Part shown: positions 26,474 to 36,029 of the stretch, one piece after another
Layout: each line of letters opens with the position of its first letter
How positions within the stretch are numbered: the first letter of the stretch is position 1
Assembly: GCF_009765865.1 (NCBI RefSeq)
Contig: NZ_LMUQ01000039.1
Coordinates: 197,271-261,270, forward strand
Length of the DNA: 64,000 bases
Direction: 5' to 3'
From: Acidisoma sp. L85
GTDB lineage: Bacteria > Pseudomonadota > Alphaproteobacteria > Acetobacterales > Acetobacteraceae
Notes under the pieces: model-generated
What the model was told of the DNA's origin: nothing
Seen by the model: only the letters and a program-made list of their open reading frames with translations
Database searches by the model: none
Program-made: the position numbers and the translations under genes

Positions 26474-27585
26474 TGGTCCCCTCTCTCCCAGCCGGCGCGA
26501 ATTTCGGCGCTATAGGCGGCGAGGCGTCCCTCCAGAATAGCGCGACGCGCCCCGGCCACCACCGATTGGTAATAGGTCAGATTGTGCCAGGTCAGCAGCA
26601 TCGGACCCAGCATCTCCGCGGCCCGGAAAAGATGGTGCAAATAGCCGCGCGCATGGCGCTGACACCCCAGGCAGGCACAACCGGGATCGAGCGGCCCCGT
26701 CTCGGCCGCGAACCGCGCATTCCGCAGATTGAGCACCCCGCGCGAGGTATAGGCGCGACCGGTGCGCCCCGCCCTCGTCGGCATCACGCAGTCGAACATG
26801 TCGATGCCCCGCGCTATGGAGCCGAGTAGATCATCCGGCGTCCCGACGCCCATGAGGTAGCGCGGCTTGTCCATCGGCATCAGGTCGCCGGTCGCCTCGA
26901 TCATCGCATACATCGCGGCCTGGCCCTCGCCCACCGCGAGCCCGCCGAGCGCATAGCCCTCGAAACCGATCCCCATCAGCGCCTCGATCGAGCGACGGCG
27001 GAGTTCCGGAAACACGCTGCCCTGCACGATGCCGAACAGCCCGTAGCCGTCGCGCGGCACGAAAGCCTCGCGAGACAGCGCCGCCCAGCGCATCGACATT
27101 TCCATGGAGGATCGCGCCTGATCCTCCGTCACCGGAAAGGGCGGGCATTCGTCGAGCACCATGCTGATCGTGGCATCCAGCTTGTGCTGAATATCGACCG
27201 AACTCGCGGGTGTCAGCCGATGGCGGGACCCGTCGAGATGGGACTGGAAAGTCACGCCATCGGCGTCAAGCTTCCGCAACCCGGCGAGCGACATCACCTG
27301 GAAGCCGCCGCTATCGGTCAGGATCGGGCCGGGCCAATCCATCATGCGGTGCAGGCCGCCGAGCGCCGCGACCTGTTCCGCCCCCGGCCGCAGCATGAGG
27401 TGATAGGTATTGCCGAGCACGATGCCCGCCCCCGTCGCCCGCACCGCATCGGCGGTCATGGCCTTGACCGTCGCCGCAGTGCCCACGGGCATGAAAGTCG
27501 GTGTGGGAACCGTTCCGTGCGCGGTGTGCAGCGTGCCGGCACGCGCCGCGCCGTCTGTCCCAGCGGCGGTCCAGCTCAGGCTCAC
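26470..27585 (-). CDS. tgt: Queuine/preQ1 tRNA-ribosyltransferase Tgt
   Basis: This 371-residue transglycosylase exchanges G34 for preQ1 in GUN-anticodon tRNAs. It shows the [10 protein letters not shown] active-site region (first Asp), the second catalytic Asp in [13 protein letters not shown], and a zinc site built from CACLGCQRH plus a later His. Length is normal. It lies between queA and queF with four-base overlaps on both sides. Confidence 0.96.
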   Translation of the reverse strand: MSLSWTAAGTDGAARAGTLHTAHGTVPTPTFMPVGTAATVKAMTADAVRATGAGIVLGNTYHLMLRPGAEQVAALGGLHRMMDWPGPILTDSGGFQVMSLAGLRKLDADGVTFQSHLDGSRHRLTPASSVDIQHKLDATISMVLDECPPFPVTEDQARSSMEMSMRWAALSREAFVPRDGYGLFGIVQGSVFPELRRRSIEALMGIGFEGYALGGLAVGEGQAAMYAMIEATGDLMPMDKPRYLMGVGTPDDLLGSIARGIDMFDCVMPTRAGRTGRAYTSRGVLNLRNARFAAETGPLDPGCACLGCQRHARGYLHHLFRAAEMLGPMLLTWHNLTYYQSVVAGARRAILEGRLAAYSAEIRAGWERGDQ

Positions 27586-28619
27586 GCCGCAGGCTCCAGC
27601 AGGCAGGCATCGCCGTAGGAGAAAAAGCGATAGCCCTCGGTGATCGCGTGAGCATAGGCGGCCCGCATCGTCTCAAGCCCCGAGAAAGCCGCGACCAGCA
27701 TGAAGAGTGTCGAGCGCGGCAGATGGAAGTTGGTCATCAGCCGATCGACCGCGCGGAAGCGGTAGCCGGGAGTGATGAAGATATCCGTATCGCCCGCGAA
27801 GGCCTGCACCCGCCCCGCCTCATCCGCCGCGCTCTCCAGTAGCCGCAGGCTGGTGGTGCCGACCGCAACGACCCGCCCTCCGGCCGCGCGTGCCGCGTTG
27901 ATCGCGGCCGCCGCCTCGGCCGTGACCAGGCCACGTTCCGCATGCATCCGGTGCTCGCTCACCTCCTCGACCCGCACCGGCAGAAATGTGCCGACACCGA
28001 CATGCAGAGTGACCGTGGCCCGGCCGATCCCGCGCGCGTCGAGGGCGGCAAGCAGTTCGGGCGTGAAGTGCAGCCCGGCTGTCGGGGCGGCGACGGCGCC
28101 ATCCTCCCGTGCGAAGACCGTCTGGTAGTCCGCCTGGTCCTCGGGTCTGGGGCCGTCCGGCCGCGCGATATAGGGCGGCAGCGCCAGGGCGCCGGCCTGT
28201 TCCAGTGCAGCGGCAAAGGCGTCACCGTCGCGGTCGAAGCGCAGTGCGACGCTGCCATCCGCGCGGCGCTCCTCCACATCGGCGTTCAGGTCACTGCCTT
28301 CGAATCTCAGCGTGTCTCCGGGCGCCAGGCGGCGCGCGTTGCGGGCGAGGGCTTGCCAGGATCCGTCCGGGAGGGGGCGATCGAGGGTGATGCCGATCCG
28401 CGCCTCGCCCCGCCGCGCGGTGAGCTGTGCCGGGATCACGCGGGTGTCGTTGGTGACGAGAATGTCGCCGGGCGTCAGCAGGCCGGGCAGGTCTCGGACC
28501 CGCCCGTCACCTAGCCTGGACCCATCGACGTGCAGCAACCGCGCCGCGTCACGCGGCCGGGCCGGCGCCTGCGCGATCAACTCGGGCGGAAGAACGAAAT
28601 CGAAATCGGAGAGGCGCAT
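27582..28619 (-). CDS. queA: S-adenosylmethionine:tRNA ribosyltransferase-isomerase QueA
   Basis: This 345-residue protein starts [17 protein letters not shown], a hallmark of QueA, and has [41 protein letters not shown] and [19 protein letters not shown]. It transfers the ribosyl part of SAM to preQ1 in tRNA, forming epoxyqueuosine. It is the first gene of the que operon, 18 bases after the VOC gene. Confidence 0.96.
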   Translation of the reverse strand: MRLSDFDFVLPPELIAQAPARPRDAARLLHVDGSRLGDGRVRDLPGLLTPGDILVTNDTRVIPAQLTARRGEARIGITLDRPLPDGSWQALARNARRLAPGDTLRFEGSDLNADVEERRADGSVALRFDRDGDAFAAALEQAGALALPPYIARPDGPRPEDQADYQTVFAREDGAVAAPTAGLHFTPELLAALDARGIGRATVTLHVGVGTFLPVRVEEVSEHRMHAERGLVTAEAAAAINAARAAGGRVVAVGTTSLRLLESAADEAGRVQAFAGDTDIFITPGYRFRAVDRLMTNFHLPRSTLFMLVAAFSGLETMRAAYAHAITEGYRFFSYGDACLLEPAA

Positions 28620-28637
28620 CGGAGCGAGCGGCGGCGC

Positions 28638-29033
28638 TCATTCCTCGAGATAAGAGGCGACCTCGATCAGATTCCCGTCCGGATCGCGGCAATAGACCGA
28701 CTGCATATCGCCGAGCGCGCCAATCCGAGGAACCGGCCCCTCCTCGATCGTGACGCCGCAGCTCGTGAGGTGAAGCACGACATCCTCGGGACCGACGGCG
28801 GAGATGAAGCAAAGGTCGGCCGTGCCGGGGGCGGCGAGCTTGGCATTGGGCTTCGCCTCCTGCCCGAGCTGGTGCAGGTTGATCTTCTGGCCGCCGAACT
28901 TGAGCGCGGTGCGCCGGCTGCGGCCAAATTCCTCGCGCTCCATGCCAAGCACGCGCTGATACCACGACGCCGTCTGTTCGAGGTTTTGGCAGGTGATCAC
29001 GAGGTGATCCAGCCGGTCTATCGTAAAACGCAT
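28638..29033 (-). CDS. VOC-superfamily (glyoxalase/bleomycin resistance fold) protein
   Basis: This 131-residue protein has the paired beta-alpha-beta-beta-beta units of the VOC fold. Likely metal ligands include the His in LDHLVITC, a His in KINLHQLG and a late Glu in GNLIEVASY. Such proteins can be glyoxalases, extradiol dioxygenases or resistance proteins; the reaction is unknown. The ATG at 29033 (MRFTIDRLDHL) is chosen over an upstream in-frame start that adds poor sequence. It lies directly upstream of queA. Confidence 0.82.
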   Translation of the reverse strand: MRFTIDRLDHLVITCQNLEQTASWYQRVLGMEREEFGRSRRTALKFGGQKINLHQLGQEAKPNAKLAAPGTADLCFISAVGPEDVVLHLTSCGVTIEEGPVPRIGALGDMQSVYCRDPDGNLIEVASYLEE

Positions 29034-29125
29034 GCAGAGACCCCTCCACTCGGCCGCATCAACGGCATCTGCGCGCGCCATAGCGCAAAAGGCAGCCGGG
29101 TGAAAATCCGGGCGCCCGAGCGCCG

Positions 29126-29629
29126 TCAGTCCTTCGGAGGCGTGCGGCGACGGAAGGCGTCGAGACTGACGATCTGCGGCAGTTCCGATGGCGTGGCGTC
29201 TTCCGGCTCGGCCACGACCGGGGTTGCCTCCGGAGGAGCTGCTTCGCGGGCGGTCCCTACATCCATGCGCAGACCGAAGCGCACATGCGGATCCGCGAAG
29301 CCAACGATGGCCGCGGCCGGAACCACCAGCGTGGTCGGAATTCCGGAGAAGGAGAGGCCCACCGTGAACTTCTCAGAATCCGCCTTCAGATCCCAAAACT
29401 GGTGCTGCAGCACCACGGTCATCTCTTCCGGGTACTGAGCCGAGATTCGGGCCGGAACTTGCACGCCTGGAAAGTCGGTGCGGAAGGTGACGTAGAAATG
29501 GTGATCGCCCGGCAAGCCTTGCTCGGCGGCATAGGCGATGGCGCGCATCACCACCTGCCGCTGCGCATCTTCCATCCAAGCCTCGTAAGGAAGGAGGCTC
29601 GCCGGCGGCTCGCTAGGCTCGTCACTCAT
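29126..29629 (-). CDS. sspB: ClpXP adaptor SspB, alphaproteobacterial type
   Basis: This 167-residue protein matches the SspB fold: LPYEAWMEDAQRQVVMRAI, HHFYVTFRTDFPGVQVP, SAQYPEEMTVVLQHQFWDL and a substrate-groove strand region, followed by a flexible Pro/Glu-rich tail. The short conserved C-terminus (IVSLDAFRRR) should contact ClpX. SspB binds ssrA-tagged proteins and delivers them to ClpXP. The tmRNA gene that makes those tags is immediately upstream on the same strand. The start is ATG 29629. Confidence 0.9.
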   Translation of the reverse strand: MSDEPSEPPASLLPYEAWMEDAQRQVVMRAIAYAAEQGLPGDHHFYVTFRTDFPGVQVPARISAQYPEEMTVVLQHQFWDLKADSEKFTVGLSFSGIPTTLVVPAAAIVGFADPHVRFGLRMDVGTAREAAPPEATPVVAEPEDATPSELPQIVSLDAFRRRTPPKD

Positions 29630-29796
29630 CGGTTTTATCTCCCACTCCGACAGATGGAGGCTGGCCCAGCCAGACCACCCATCGGGCGCCGCGAAGCAGG
29701 AGCCATAGCGCGTCACGCCTCGCAGGCAAAGACGCAACCGGTAGTCGAGAGCGCTCACCGCGCCGCAATCCGCGACGAGCCGTGAATTCGATTGTC

Positions 29797-30105
29797 CTGA
29801 AAGTGGGGGGCTTCTGTTGCCCGGTGCCCCCCGAACCGCGCTTTTCAATTACGCAGCAACAGCGACGCGAGCGTCGTTGTCGTTAGCGCCCTTGGTAGCG
29901 AATGCAATGTTTCCATTGGCATTTGTACAATGACCCGATAACGGCGGAATCATGCCGAGCGAAAAGTGTCCCTTTACCACGCGTGTCGAGCCTGTTTCGC
30001 CCCCATGCGACCCCCAGAGGTCATATGGTGGAGGCGCCGGGTACTGCCCCCGGGTCCACAACGATTATTCCGAACACCGTTTATCGCCGTATCTGGCGAA
30101 CCAGC
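29797..30105 (-). ncRNA. ssrA: Circularly permuted two-piece tmRNA (ssrA)
   Basis: Read on the minus strand, the acceptor piece comes first. Its T arm is CCGGG-GGCAGTA-CCCGG, and its 3' strand CGCCTCC is followed by A and CCA (30026-30036). After a 21-base intervening loop (30005-30025) the coding piece starts GGGGGCG (30004-29998), which pairs with that acceptor strand. The tag reading frame ends ANDNDARVAVAA and stop (29849-29887). A GGGGGGC/GCCCCCC stem closes the coding piece. This order is the permuted form known in alphaproteobacteria. The ends given are estimates. Confidence 0.93.
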
Positions 30106-30112
30106 GAAAAGA

Positions 30113-30141
30113 GATATAGCCACTTCCCGCGCGCTTTTGAA
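30113..30141 (-). promoter_or_regulatory. Predicted sigma-70 promoter of ssrA
   Basis: On the minus strand TTCAAA, a 17-base spacer and TATATC lie about eight bases upstream of the inferred 5' end of the tmRNA precursor. Position and spacing fit a housekeeping promoter. It overlaps the leader region of thyX on the other strand. Confidence 0.5.
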
Positions 30142-30151
30142 GGGGCCACGC

Positions 30152-31084
30152 ATGGACTCGATCGACGGTCAGCTCGGCGGTGAAGGCAAGACGGGAAGCC
30201 CAACATTGCGACCGACGGTCCCGGCGCTGGAAGCGCGACTCGAGACTGCCATTCCTTTGCTCGACCACGGTTTCCTCCGCGTGATCGATTATATGGGGGA
30301 CGATCACGCGATCGTTCAGGCGGCGCGCGTGAGCTATGGCCGGGGCACCCGCAAGGTCAGCGAGGATGCCGGTCTCATCCGTTATCTGATGCGTCACCGG
30401 CACACGACGCCCTTCGAGATGTGCGAGATCAAGTTCCACGTGAAGCTGCCGATCTTCGTGGCGCGCCAATGGATTCGCCATCGCATGTCGAGCGTGAACG
30501 AATATTCCGCGCGCTATTCAGTGATGGACCGCGAGTTCTATATCCCCCAGCCGGCGCAGCTCGCCGCCCAATCCACCCTCAACCGCCAGGGCCGCGATAC
30601 GACGCTGACCGGCGATGAGGCGGCCGAGGTGCTCGCCATGCTGCGCGCCGATGCCGACCGCTGCCACGACAACTATGCCTGGATGCTTAACGAAGGCACC
30701 ACCGAAGCCCCGGCGGACCCGAATCGGCAGGGCCTCGCGCGAGAGCTCGCACGGATGAACCTTACCCTCAACACCTACACCCAATGGTATTGGAAGACCG
30801 ACCTCCACAACCTCTTCCACTTCCTCTCACTTCGCGCGGATCCGCATGCGCAATACGAGATTCGCGTCTATGCCGACGCGATGCTCGATGTCGCTGAGGC
30901 CTGGGTGCCGGTCGCGTGCCAGGCTTTCCGCGATTATCGCCTGGGCGCTGTCAGCTTCTCCGCGCCCATGATGGCGGTGCTCCGCCGGATGCTCGGCGGC
31001 GAGACCGTCGATCAGGCGGCGAGCGGTCTTTCAGCGCGTGAGTGGCGGGAGATGATGGCGAGCCTCAATCCCCGTTGTGACTAG
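30152..31084 (+). CDS. thyX: Flavin-dependent thymidylate synthase ThyX
   Basis: This 310-residue protein has the ThyX signature [14 protein letters not shown] (RHRxxSxxExSxR class). It makes dTMP from dUMP using methylene-tetrahydrofolate and FAD/NADPH. The ATG at 30152 is preceded by AAGGGG. The frame continues upstream across the tmRNA gene, but that portion is not protein coding. The N-terminal 20-30 residues are a variable, Gly/Ser-rich extension. Confidence 0.95.
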   Translation: MDSIDGQLGGEGKTGSPTLRPTVPALEARLETAIPLLDHGFLRVIDYMGDDHAIVQAARVSYGRGTRKVSEDAGLIRYLMRHRHTTPFEMCEIKFHVKLPIFVARQWIRHRMSSVNEYSARYSVMDREFYIPQPAQLAAQSTLNRQGRDTTLTGDEAAEVLAMLRADADRCHDNYAWMLNEGTTEAPADPNRQGLARELARMNLTLNTYTQWYWKTDLHNLFHFLSLRADPHAQYEIRVYADAMLDVAEAWVPVACQAFRDYRLGAVSFSAPMMAVLRRMLGGETVDQAASGLSAREWREMMASLNPRCD

Positions 31085-31129
31085 GTTCCGCCCTCACCTC
31101 TTCCGTTGACCAGGGCCGGGCTTTCCAGC

Positions 31130-32134
31130 ATGGACGGCGCTGAAACGAGACGGAGACCTCGCGTGGTCGTCGATACCCTGAAGTTGCTGTCCCGCCGCGG
31201 CCTGCTTGGCGCCGGCGCCGCGCTTGCTGTGCCCGGCATCGCCCTTGCGGCCGACGTCGCCGCGCCCGACGCTGCCGCACCGCCCGTCGCTCCGAAGCCG
31301 CCGGTTCCCGCTGAGCCCGCTGTCGTCGAGGCAAGCGCGTCGGCCGTGAAGCGGCCGAGGCGCCCCTGGACTCTCGCACGCTATACGCAGGCCATGGAGG
31401 AATCCGGCCGGCCGACGACAATCTCGCAGACCGAATTCGACGCCATCCAGGCTCGCAAGCCTGCCGCCATGAAGCTCATCGAGGGCTACCTGAAGGCACA
31501 TTTCGGCAGCGTCGATCCGACGGTGATGACGGCCTTCGAGGAAGTCCCGCGCGAATACTACCACTACATGTATGCGGACCACGTCGCCGCGCCGGCGGAA
31601 GCCTATGAGACGACGCCGAAACCCTGGGCGATCGGCTACGGCTCCGCGCTGTCGGATTACCTCGGCCAAGCCTATATGACGCAGTTGCTGAACCCGAAGC
31701 CCGGCATGACCTCCCTTGAGGTCGGCACCGGCAGCGGCTTTCAGAGTTCGCTGCTGTCGCGCATCGTCGACCATGCCTATTCGATCGAGATCATCCAGCC
31801 GCTCGGCCACGCGGTTTCCCACATCTTCAAGCCGCTCGGCTATGACAACGTTTCGACTCGGGTGGGTGACGGCTATTACGGCTGGCCCGAAGTCAAAGAC
31901 GGCTTCGACGTCATTATCGTCACCTGCGCCGCCGAATACGCCCCGCCCGAACTCTTCAAGCAGCTCAAGCCGCGCGGGCGGATGATCATTCCCATCGGCC
32001 AGCCGTTCAAGCGCGGTCAGGTGCTTTACGTCTATACCAAGGACGAGCACGGCAAGATTCACTCTCGCCGCGACGTGGGCGTATTCTTTATTCCGATGAC
32101 GGGCGCGATCCAGAAGCAACCGAAAGCGACCTGA
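31130..32134 (+). CDS. Exported PCMT-fold methyltransferase (protein-L-isoaspartate type)
   Basis: This 334-residue protein starts with a twin-arginine-like signal (LSRRGLLGAGAALAVPG), followed by an Ala/Pro-rich linker (about residues 40-75) and a protein-isoaspartate methyltransferase-like domain. The SAM motif is LEVGTGSGFQSSLLS, followed by the acidic IEII strand and GDGYYGWPE; the end RGRMIIPIGQP is typical of PCMT. An exported SAM-dependent enzyme is unusual because SAM is cytoplasmic. The signal may thus be an anchor, or the catalytic role may be lost. Confidence 0.78.
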   Translation: MDGAETRRRPRVVVDTLKLLSRRGLLGAGAALAVPGIALAADVAAPDAAAPPVAPKPPVPAEPAVVEASASAVKRPRRPWTLARYTQAMEESGRPTTISQTEFDAIQARKPAAMKLIEGYLKAHFGSVDPTVMTAFEEVPREYYHYMYADHVAAPAEAYETTPKPWAIGYGSALSDYLGQAYMTQLLNPKPGMTSLEVGTGSGFQSSLLSRIVDHAYSIEIIQPLGHAVSHIFKPLGYDNVSTRVGDGYYGWPEVKDGFDVIIVTCAAEYAPPELFKQLKPRGRMIIPIGQPFKRGQVLYVYTKDEHGKIHSRRDVGVFFIPMTGAIQKQPKAT

Positions 32135-32173
32135 TACCGCCCGCTATTTCAGCCGCCCAGCCGGAGTTTCACC

Positions 32174-32611
32174 ATGAGCCGCATTGCGTCATCGCCTCGC
32201 TGGATCCCGGCGGCCCTTGCCTGCCTGGCGGTGGCTGCTTGCACCCCCGCGCAGCAGCCCAGCCGCAGCGAAGAGGCGCAGTATGATGCCTGCCGCCGCC
32301 ATGCGGATCTCGTAACAACGCGCCAGAACCGCGACATCATGAGCGAGGAAGACCCGATCAGTTCCCCCTATGGCGCCGGTTCGACGTTGCAGGGCACCAT
32401 GGACACTCTCTCCATCCAGCATCAGCAGCAAGATCTGCTGGCTGACTGCCTCAACCACCTCGATACCCAGCCCGCCAATACGGGTGTCGTCTCGGCTCAC
32501 CCCGCGGCAGCGGTAGCGGCTGAACCCCTTCCCGTAGCCCCCGCCGACCTCGCGGGACCCAATTCGAGCGACCTTGCGCGCCCCCCCGTTTTGGGCACGC
32601 CAAATCCCTGA
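32174..32611 (+). CDS. Small lipoprotein of unknown function
   Basis: This 145-residue protein has a signal peptide ending in the lipobox AVAAC (Cys near residue 23). The mature part is hydrophilic (EEAQYDACRRHADL, IQHQQQDLLADCLNHL), helical in appearance, with two further cysteines, then a Pro/Ala tail. No family is recognised. It probably sits on the outer or inner membrane facing the periplasm. Confidence 0.7.
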   Translation: MSRIASSPRWIPAALACLAVAACTPAQQPSRSEEAQYDACRRHADLVTTRQNRDIMSEEDPISSPYGAGSTLQGTMDTLSIQHQQQDLLADCLNHLDTQPANTGVVSAHPAAAVAAEPLPVAPADLAGPNSSDLARPPVLGTPNP

Positions 32612-32740
32612 GACTGCCAGAACATTAGCTCTCGTCTGCCCTCGCCGATTGCCCAGGGTCGACCGCTGCTGTAGTCGCCACCCTTCCCTTCGACCGTCGC
32701 GGCATTATTGTCCAGGGAGCACAATCAATCCGGAGGCCCC

Positions 32741-33235
32741 ATGGCCCGTCTCGATCTCAAAGGAATTCCGATCCGCCCGGCATGGCTGACCGAATTTCAG
32801 TCCTTCATCATGCGGGGCAATGTTATCGACCTCGCCGTCGGTATCATCATCGGTGCGGCTTTCACGAGCATTGTCAGCAGCCTGGTGAAAGACATACTGA
32901 CACCGATCCTAGGGCTAGTTGTCGGCGGCATCGACTTCTCGAATATCTTCATCACCTTGAAGGGTCCGCACCTCAATACCCTCGCGGACGCGCAAAAGGC
33001 TGGCGCGGCGACGCTGAATGTCGGCGTCTTCCTCAATGCCGTGATCAATTTCCTGATAGTGAGCTTCGCCATTTTCTGGCTGGTGAAGATGGTCACCAAG
33101 CTCTATCGGCAGCCGCCGCCCGCCGTGGTCGGGCCCACGACATCCGAAACGCTGCTGGCCGAAATCCGCGATCTGCTGCGCCAGGATGTCGCCGGTCAGC
33201 CAAGAGTAGTCATACCGCCTTCACCGCTTCCGTGA
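32741..33235 (+). CDS. mscL: Large-conductance mechanosensitive channel MscL
   Basis: This 164-residue channel protein has the first helix MRGNVIDLAVGIIIGAAF (pore-lining), a periplasmic loop and a second helix FLNAVINFLIVSFAIFWLV, followed by the cytoplasmic helix with TSETLLAEIRDLLR. MscL opens under extreme membrane tension to release osmolytes. The ATG follows GGAGG at 32732. Length is slightly above the usual 130-150 because of a longer tail. Confidence 0.95.
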   Translation: MARLDLKGIPIRPAWLTEFQSFIMRGNVIDLAVGIIIGAAFTSIVSSLVKDILTPILGLVVGGIDFSNIFITLKGPHLNTLADAQKAGAATLNVGVFLNAVINFLIVSFAIFWLVKMVTKLYRQPPPAVVGPTTSETLLAEIRDLLRQDVAGQPRVVIPPSPLP

Positions 33236-33289
33236 CGCTTCGGCGGCTACGTCCGTCGCGACCGGGAGCCCCGCCGTCGCGCCGGGCAA

Positions 33290-34015
33290 CTATTGCCCTG
33301 AGTTAGAGCTCCCGAAGCCGAGGAAGCCCGAGGCTGGGACCGGGGCGCCGCTGCTATCGCCATAGACGGGCGGCGATTGCGGCGCAGGGCTCGGCTTGAA
33401 CGTCGACTTCGCTGCCACCGGCGGGGGCGGGTAGCGGCGTCCCTTGCGGGTCTGCGTGACGGTCGAATTGGGCGGCGGCGGACTGAAGAAGCCGACCGGC
33501 TCGGCCGCGACATGCTCGTCCCGTTGGCTAAGCCCTAGAGTTGTGGGTGGTGGCGCGTTCATCGGGCCCTGCGCATCCGTGATCTGGGCGCCCTCGGCAT
33601 GCAGCAGCGTGACCAGCAGGAAGGTGATGTCGTTGCGCCCCAGGCTCACCGATTCGTCGATCGGCGACTGCCCCACGGCGTTGGTCGCACCGAGATCGGC
33701 GCCGCGCCCCACGGCATCCCGCGCCGCCGCGAGATCCCCGCGGTCGATTGCATCGAACAACGCCGCATTCGGGGACATCATGTCGCCGGAAATGGTGCCC
33801 CGGCTGATGCTCGTTGGCCGAGACGCCCCGGGAAGGCCGGGCTGCGACGGCTGCGCAGGATTTATATCGTTATTCCCTTTGACCACCGGCCCCATAGCTG
33901 TGGGAGACGGCAGGTTCGCCTGGGCCTGCGCCATGCGGGGTGCCAAGGCGATGCCGGCCAAAATCGCCACCGAAACCGCTGGCAGCAAGCGGGCATATCT
34001 CAAGCTACGGACCAT
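33290..34015 (-). CDS. Exported protein with ankyrin-like repeats
   Basis: This 241-residue protein starts at ATG 34015 with GGAG six bases upstream. The signal peptide ends RMAQAQ. A central region (ALFDAIDRGDLAAARDAVG, then GADLGATNAVGQSPIDES and a third partial unit) fits two to three ankyrin repeats. The last 90 residues are Pro/Ser-rich and probably disordered. Function unknown; periplasmic protein-protein contact is the safest guess. Confidence 0.72.
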   Translation of the reverse strand: MVRSLRYARLLPAVSVAILAGIALAPRMAQAQANLPSPTAMGPVVKGNNDINPAQPSQPGLPGASRPTSISRGTISGDMMSPNAALFDAIDRGDLAAARDAVGRGADLGATNAVGQSPIDESVSLGRNDITFLLVTLLHAEGAQITDAQGPMNAPPPTTLGLSQRDEHVAAEPVGFFSPPPPNSTVTQTRKGRRYPPPPVAAKSTFKPSPAPQSPPVYGDSSGAPVPASGFLGFGSSNSGQ

Positions 34016-34143
34016 TGACTTGCTCCATCCCTTCTTGACCACCGACGAGAGAGAACTCCCAATCCAGGCGGTCGTCTGTGCCTGATCCAATCCTTGCGGT
34101 CATTGCCGCCGGTCAGGCGCCAAGGGTTCAGTCGTGGCAACGA

Positions 34144-34617
34144 TCAGGCGTGACCGCCGTTGAGCCACCAGAACCCCGCATTAAGGTACGCTGCATAGCA
34201 GAGGCAAAGCGTCGTCGGCAGCAGTAAAACGGCCGACCAGCTATTTCTTTGCCAGAAACTTGCGATCGTTGCGAGGCTTACCGCAAGTAGCGCCGCAATG
34301 ATGGCCATTGCGGCGCCCGGCGAATGCAGCCCGAAGAAGGTGGGCGTCCAGGCCGCAGTCAGGGCGATCTGCCACCCCCAAAGCCGCAGGGCCGGCCGCC
34401 GGCTAAGCTGCCACGGGCTGACCTGCCGCCAGATGAGCCAGGCAGCGGTGCCGACCATGATATCGAGCACGGTCCATACCGGGCCGAACACCCAGCGCGG
34501 CGGGGTCAAGGGCGGGGCGGCCAGCGACAGGTACCAGCCGCTCAGCGCATCGCTCGATGCGGCCGCGCCGGCAAGCTGTACCATGAGCGCAAGACCAACG
34601 AAGCCAATCAGCGCCAG
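34144..34617 (-). CDS. tspO: TspO/MBR-family membrane protein, start codon atypical
   Basis: This is a five-helix outer-membrane or inner-membrane TspO homologue with WYLSLAAPPLTPPRWVFGPVW and a conserved WxxxY/N-rich end (YLNAGFWWLNGG). The first ATG (34584) cuts the first helix in half. In the same frame ALIGFVGLALMVQLAG continues upstream to CTG codons at 34611 and 34617, but no ATG, GTG or TTG occurs before a stop. A CTG start is therefore proposed. A sequencing or real frameshift in the first codons is the alternative. Confidence 0.75.
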   Translation of the reverse strand: MALIGFVGLALMVQLAGAAASSDALSGWYLSLAAPPLTPPRWVFGPVWTVLDIMVGTAAWLIWRQVSPWQLSRRPALRLWGWQIALTAAWTPTFFGLHSPGAAMAIIAALLAVSLATIASFWQRNSWSAVLLLPTTLCLCYAAYLNAGFWWLNGGHA

Positions 34618-34785
34618 AAGCTGCGCGCTGAATGATTCTCCCCCGCCGTGATGCCGTACGTCCTGGAAGACACGCTACTCCCGCTCTACGTCCCACCCTT
34701 CTCGCTGAAAAAAGAAGGCTAGGTCGGTCGCTGGGAAGATAAGCCGGGGGCGCGCCGGTTGGAAGCGCGGCGCCGTCCTTGCCGA

Positions 34786-35757
34786 TCAGCGGAGAGAGCG
34801 GTCCGGCGCGCTGGTCGCGATCGCCGGCCCGTCAAAGCTCGGCGCCGAAGCGAACTGCACGGATTGCTCGAAGGGGATCCCCTCGAGGCTCCGTATCTGT
34901 GGGAGGCTCCGCGCCTGCGCGAGGCCCCGCATCCGCGGCGAGCGCAGATCGGAAGGCGCCTGGTCAATGAGAAGCTGGGGCGCCGCGGTGACCGCGTCGG
35001 CGATACGGGTCGAATCACTGGGTTGGCCGTAGATGAAGCCATAGGTCGGGTAGACCGAGCCATATTTCTCGCTATGGCCGAGCGCCACGCGAACCGCTGT
35101 CCAGTCGTTGCTCGGCGAGACGTCCACGACCGAGACACCGGCGGAGATGCCCCCGCGGGTATAGGACGGGCCGCCCCAATTGGCCTGGGTCACTAGCACT
35201 TCGCGCGGACTGACCACTTCGGTAACCACGGCGACGTGGCCGAGATGCATTCGGCTGTTATTGCGGAAGTTCAGAACGCTGCCGCTCTGCGGCGTATGGC
35301 CTCGAGCATAGCGCCCGGCCGCCTCGTTCCACCAGGTATAAGCGTTGCCGGTCAGGTCGATGCCAGAGACCTTCCGGGCATAAGGGACGCACTGCATCCA
35401 GCCGCCTTCGTAGACGCCGCTGGAATAGACATTGTCGGCGAGACTGCGCCAGTTGCGGTCCCGCGGGCGCCAAACGGTGCGAATGAAGGTCCGCCCGTGG
35501 CGATGCGAAACGAGGGTAACGCGGCGCATTTCGGGCCGGCCCTGGCTGGTTCCAGCCTCGGCGATTGCGGAATCGTAATAGCCCGAACGTGAGTGATGCG
35601 CGGAGGCAAAATGCTGCTGCCTCTGGCCAGCATTCGCCTGAGTTTGGTGGCTATGTTTTCGCGAATGAGCTTGCGACGCAGTACCGAAGAGCGACGACCC
35701 AGCAATCAGAACCGATGCCAATACAATGAGTTCCCGGGCCTTCTTCGCCTTCGCCAT
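34786..35757 (-). CDS. Exported CHAP-domain protein (putative peptidoglycan amidase/endopeptidase)
   Basis: This 323-residue protein has an N-terminal signal (residues 1-30) and a CHAP domain around residues 118-235. The catalytic Cys is in GWMQCVPYARKVSG and the catalytic His in HLGHVAVVTEV. CHAP enzymes hydrolyse amide bonds in the cell wall. A histidine/glutamine-rich linker precedes the domain, and an Arg/Ser/Leu-rich tail follows. Role: probably cell-wall remodelling. Confidence 0.82.
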   Translation of the reverse strand: MAKAKKARELIVLASVLIAGSSLFGTASQAHSRKHSHQTQANAGQRQQHFASAHHSRSGYYDSAIAEAGTSQGRPEMRRVTLVSHRHGRTFIRTVWRPRDRNWRSLADNVYSSGVYEGGWMQCVPYARKVSGIDLTGNAYTWWNEAAGRYARGHTPQSGSVLNFRNNSRMHLGHVAVVTEVVSPREVLVTQANWGGPSYTRGGISAGVSVVDVSPSNDWTAVRVALGHSEKYGSVYPTYGFIYGQPSDSTRIADAVTAAPQLLIDQAPSDLRSPRMRGLAQARSLPQIRSLEGIPFEQSVQFASAPSFDGPAIATSAPDRSLR

Positions 35758-36029
35758 ACGCTCTTCTCCTTACCAGCCCGGTCCGCAACCTGCGACCCGT
35801 GGGTAACGAAGGCGTGCGCGGGACACAACCTTGAGCCACCTAAAAACGGCGCGCGAGGTCGATTTCGTCCAAAAGGGGGGCCGCCCGATCCTGGATTTAG
35901 GGATTTTGTCCTAGAATCGTATACTATTTAGTTCTTATATCAGAACAATTCTGCCAGTTTTTCGTGCGGATCCGCTACGCGAAGGCCGAAGCGCCAGACG
36001 ACTCTGCGGCCTTTGCGTGACTGCGTGAG

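Noticed and set aside
29849-30061. 70-residue minus-strand ORF ending ANDNDARVAVAA
   Set aside because: It is the tag end of the permuted tmRNA read through the RNA gene, not a separate protein gene.
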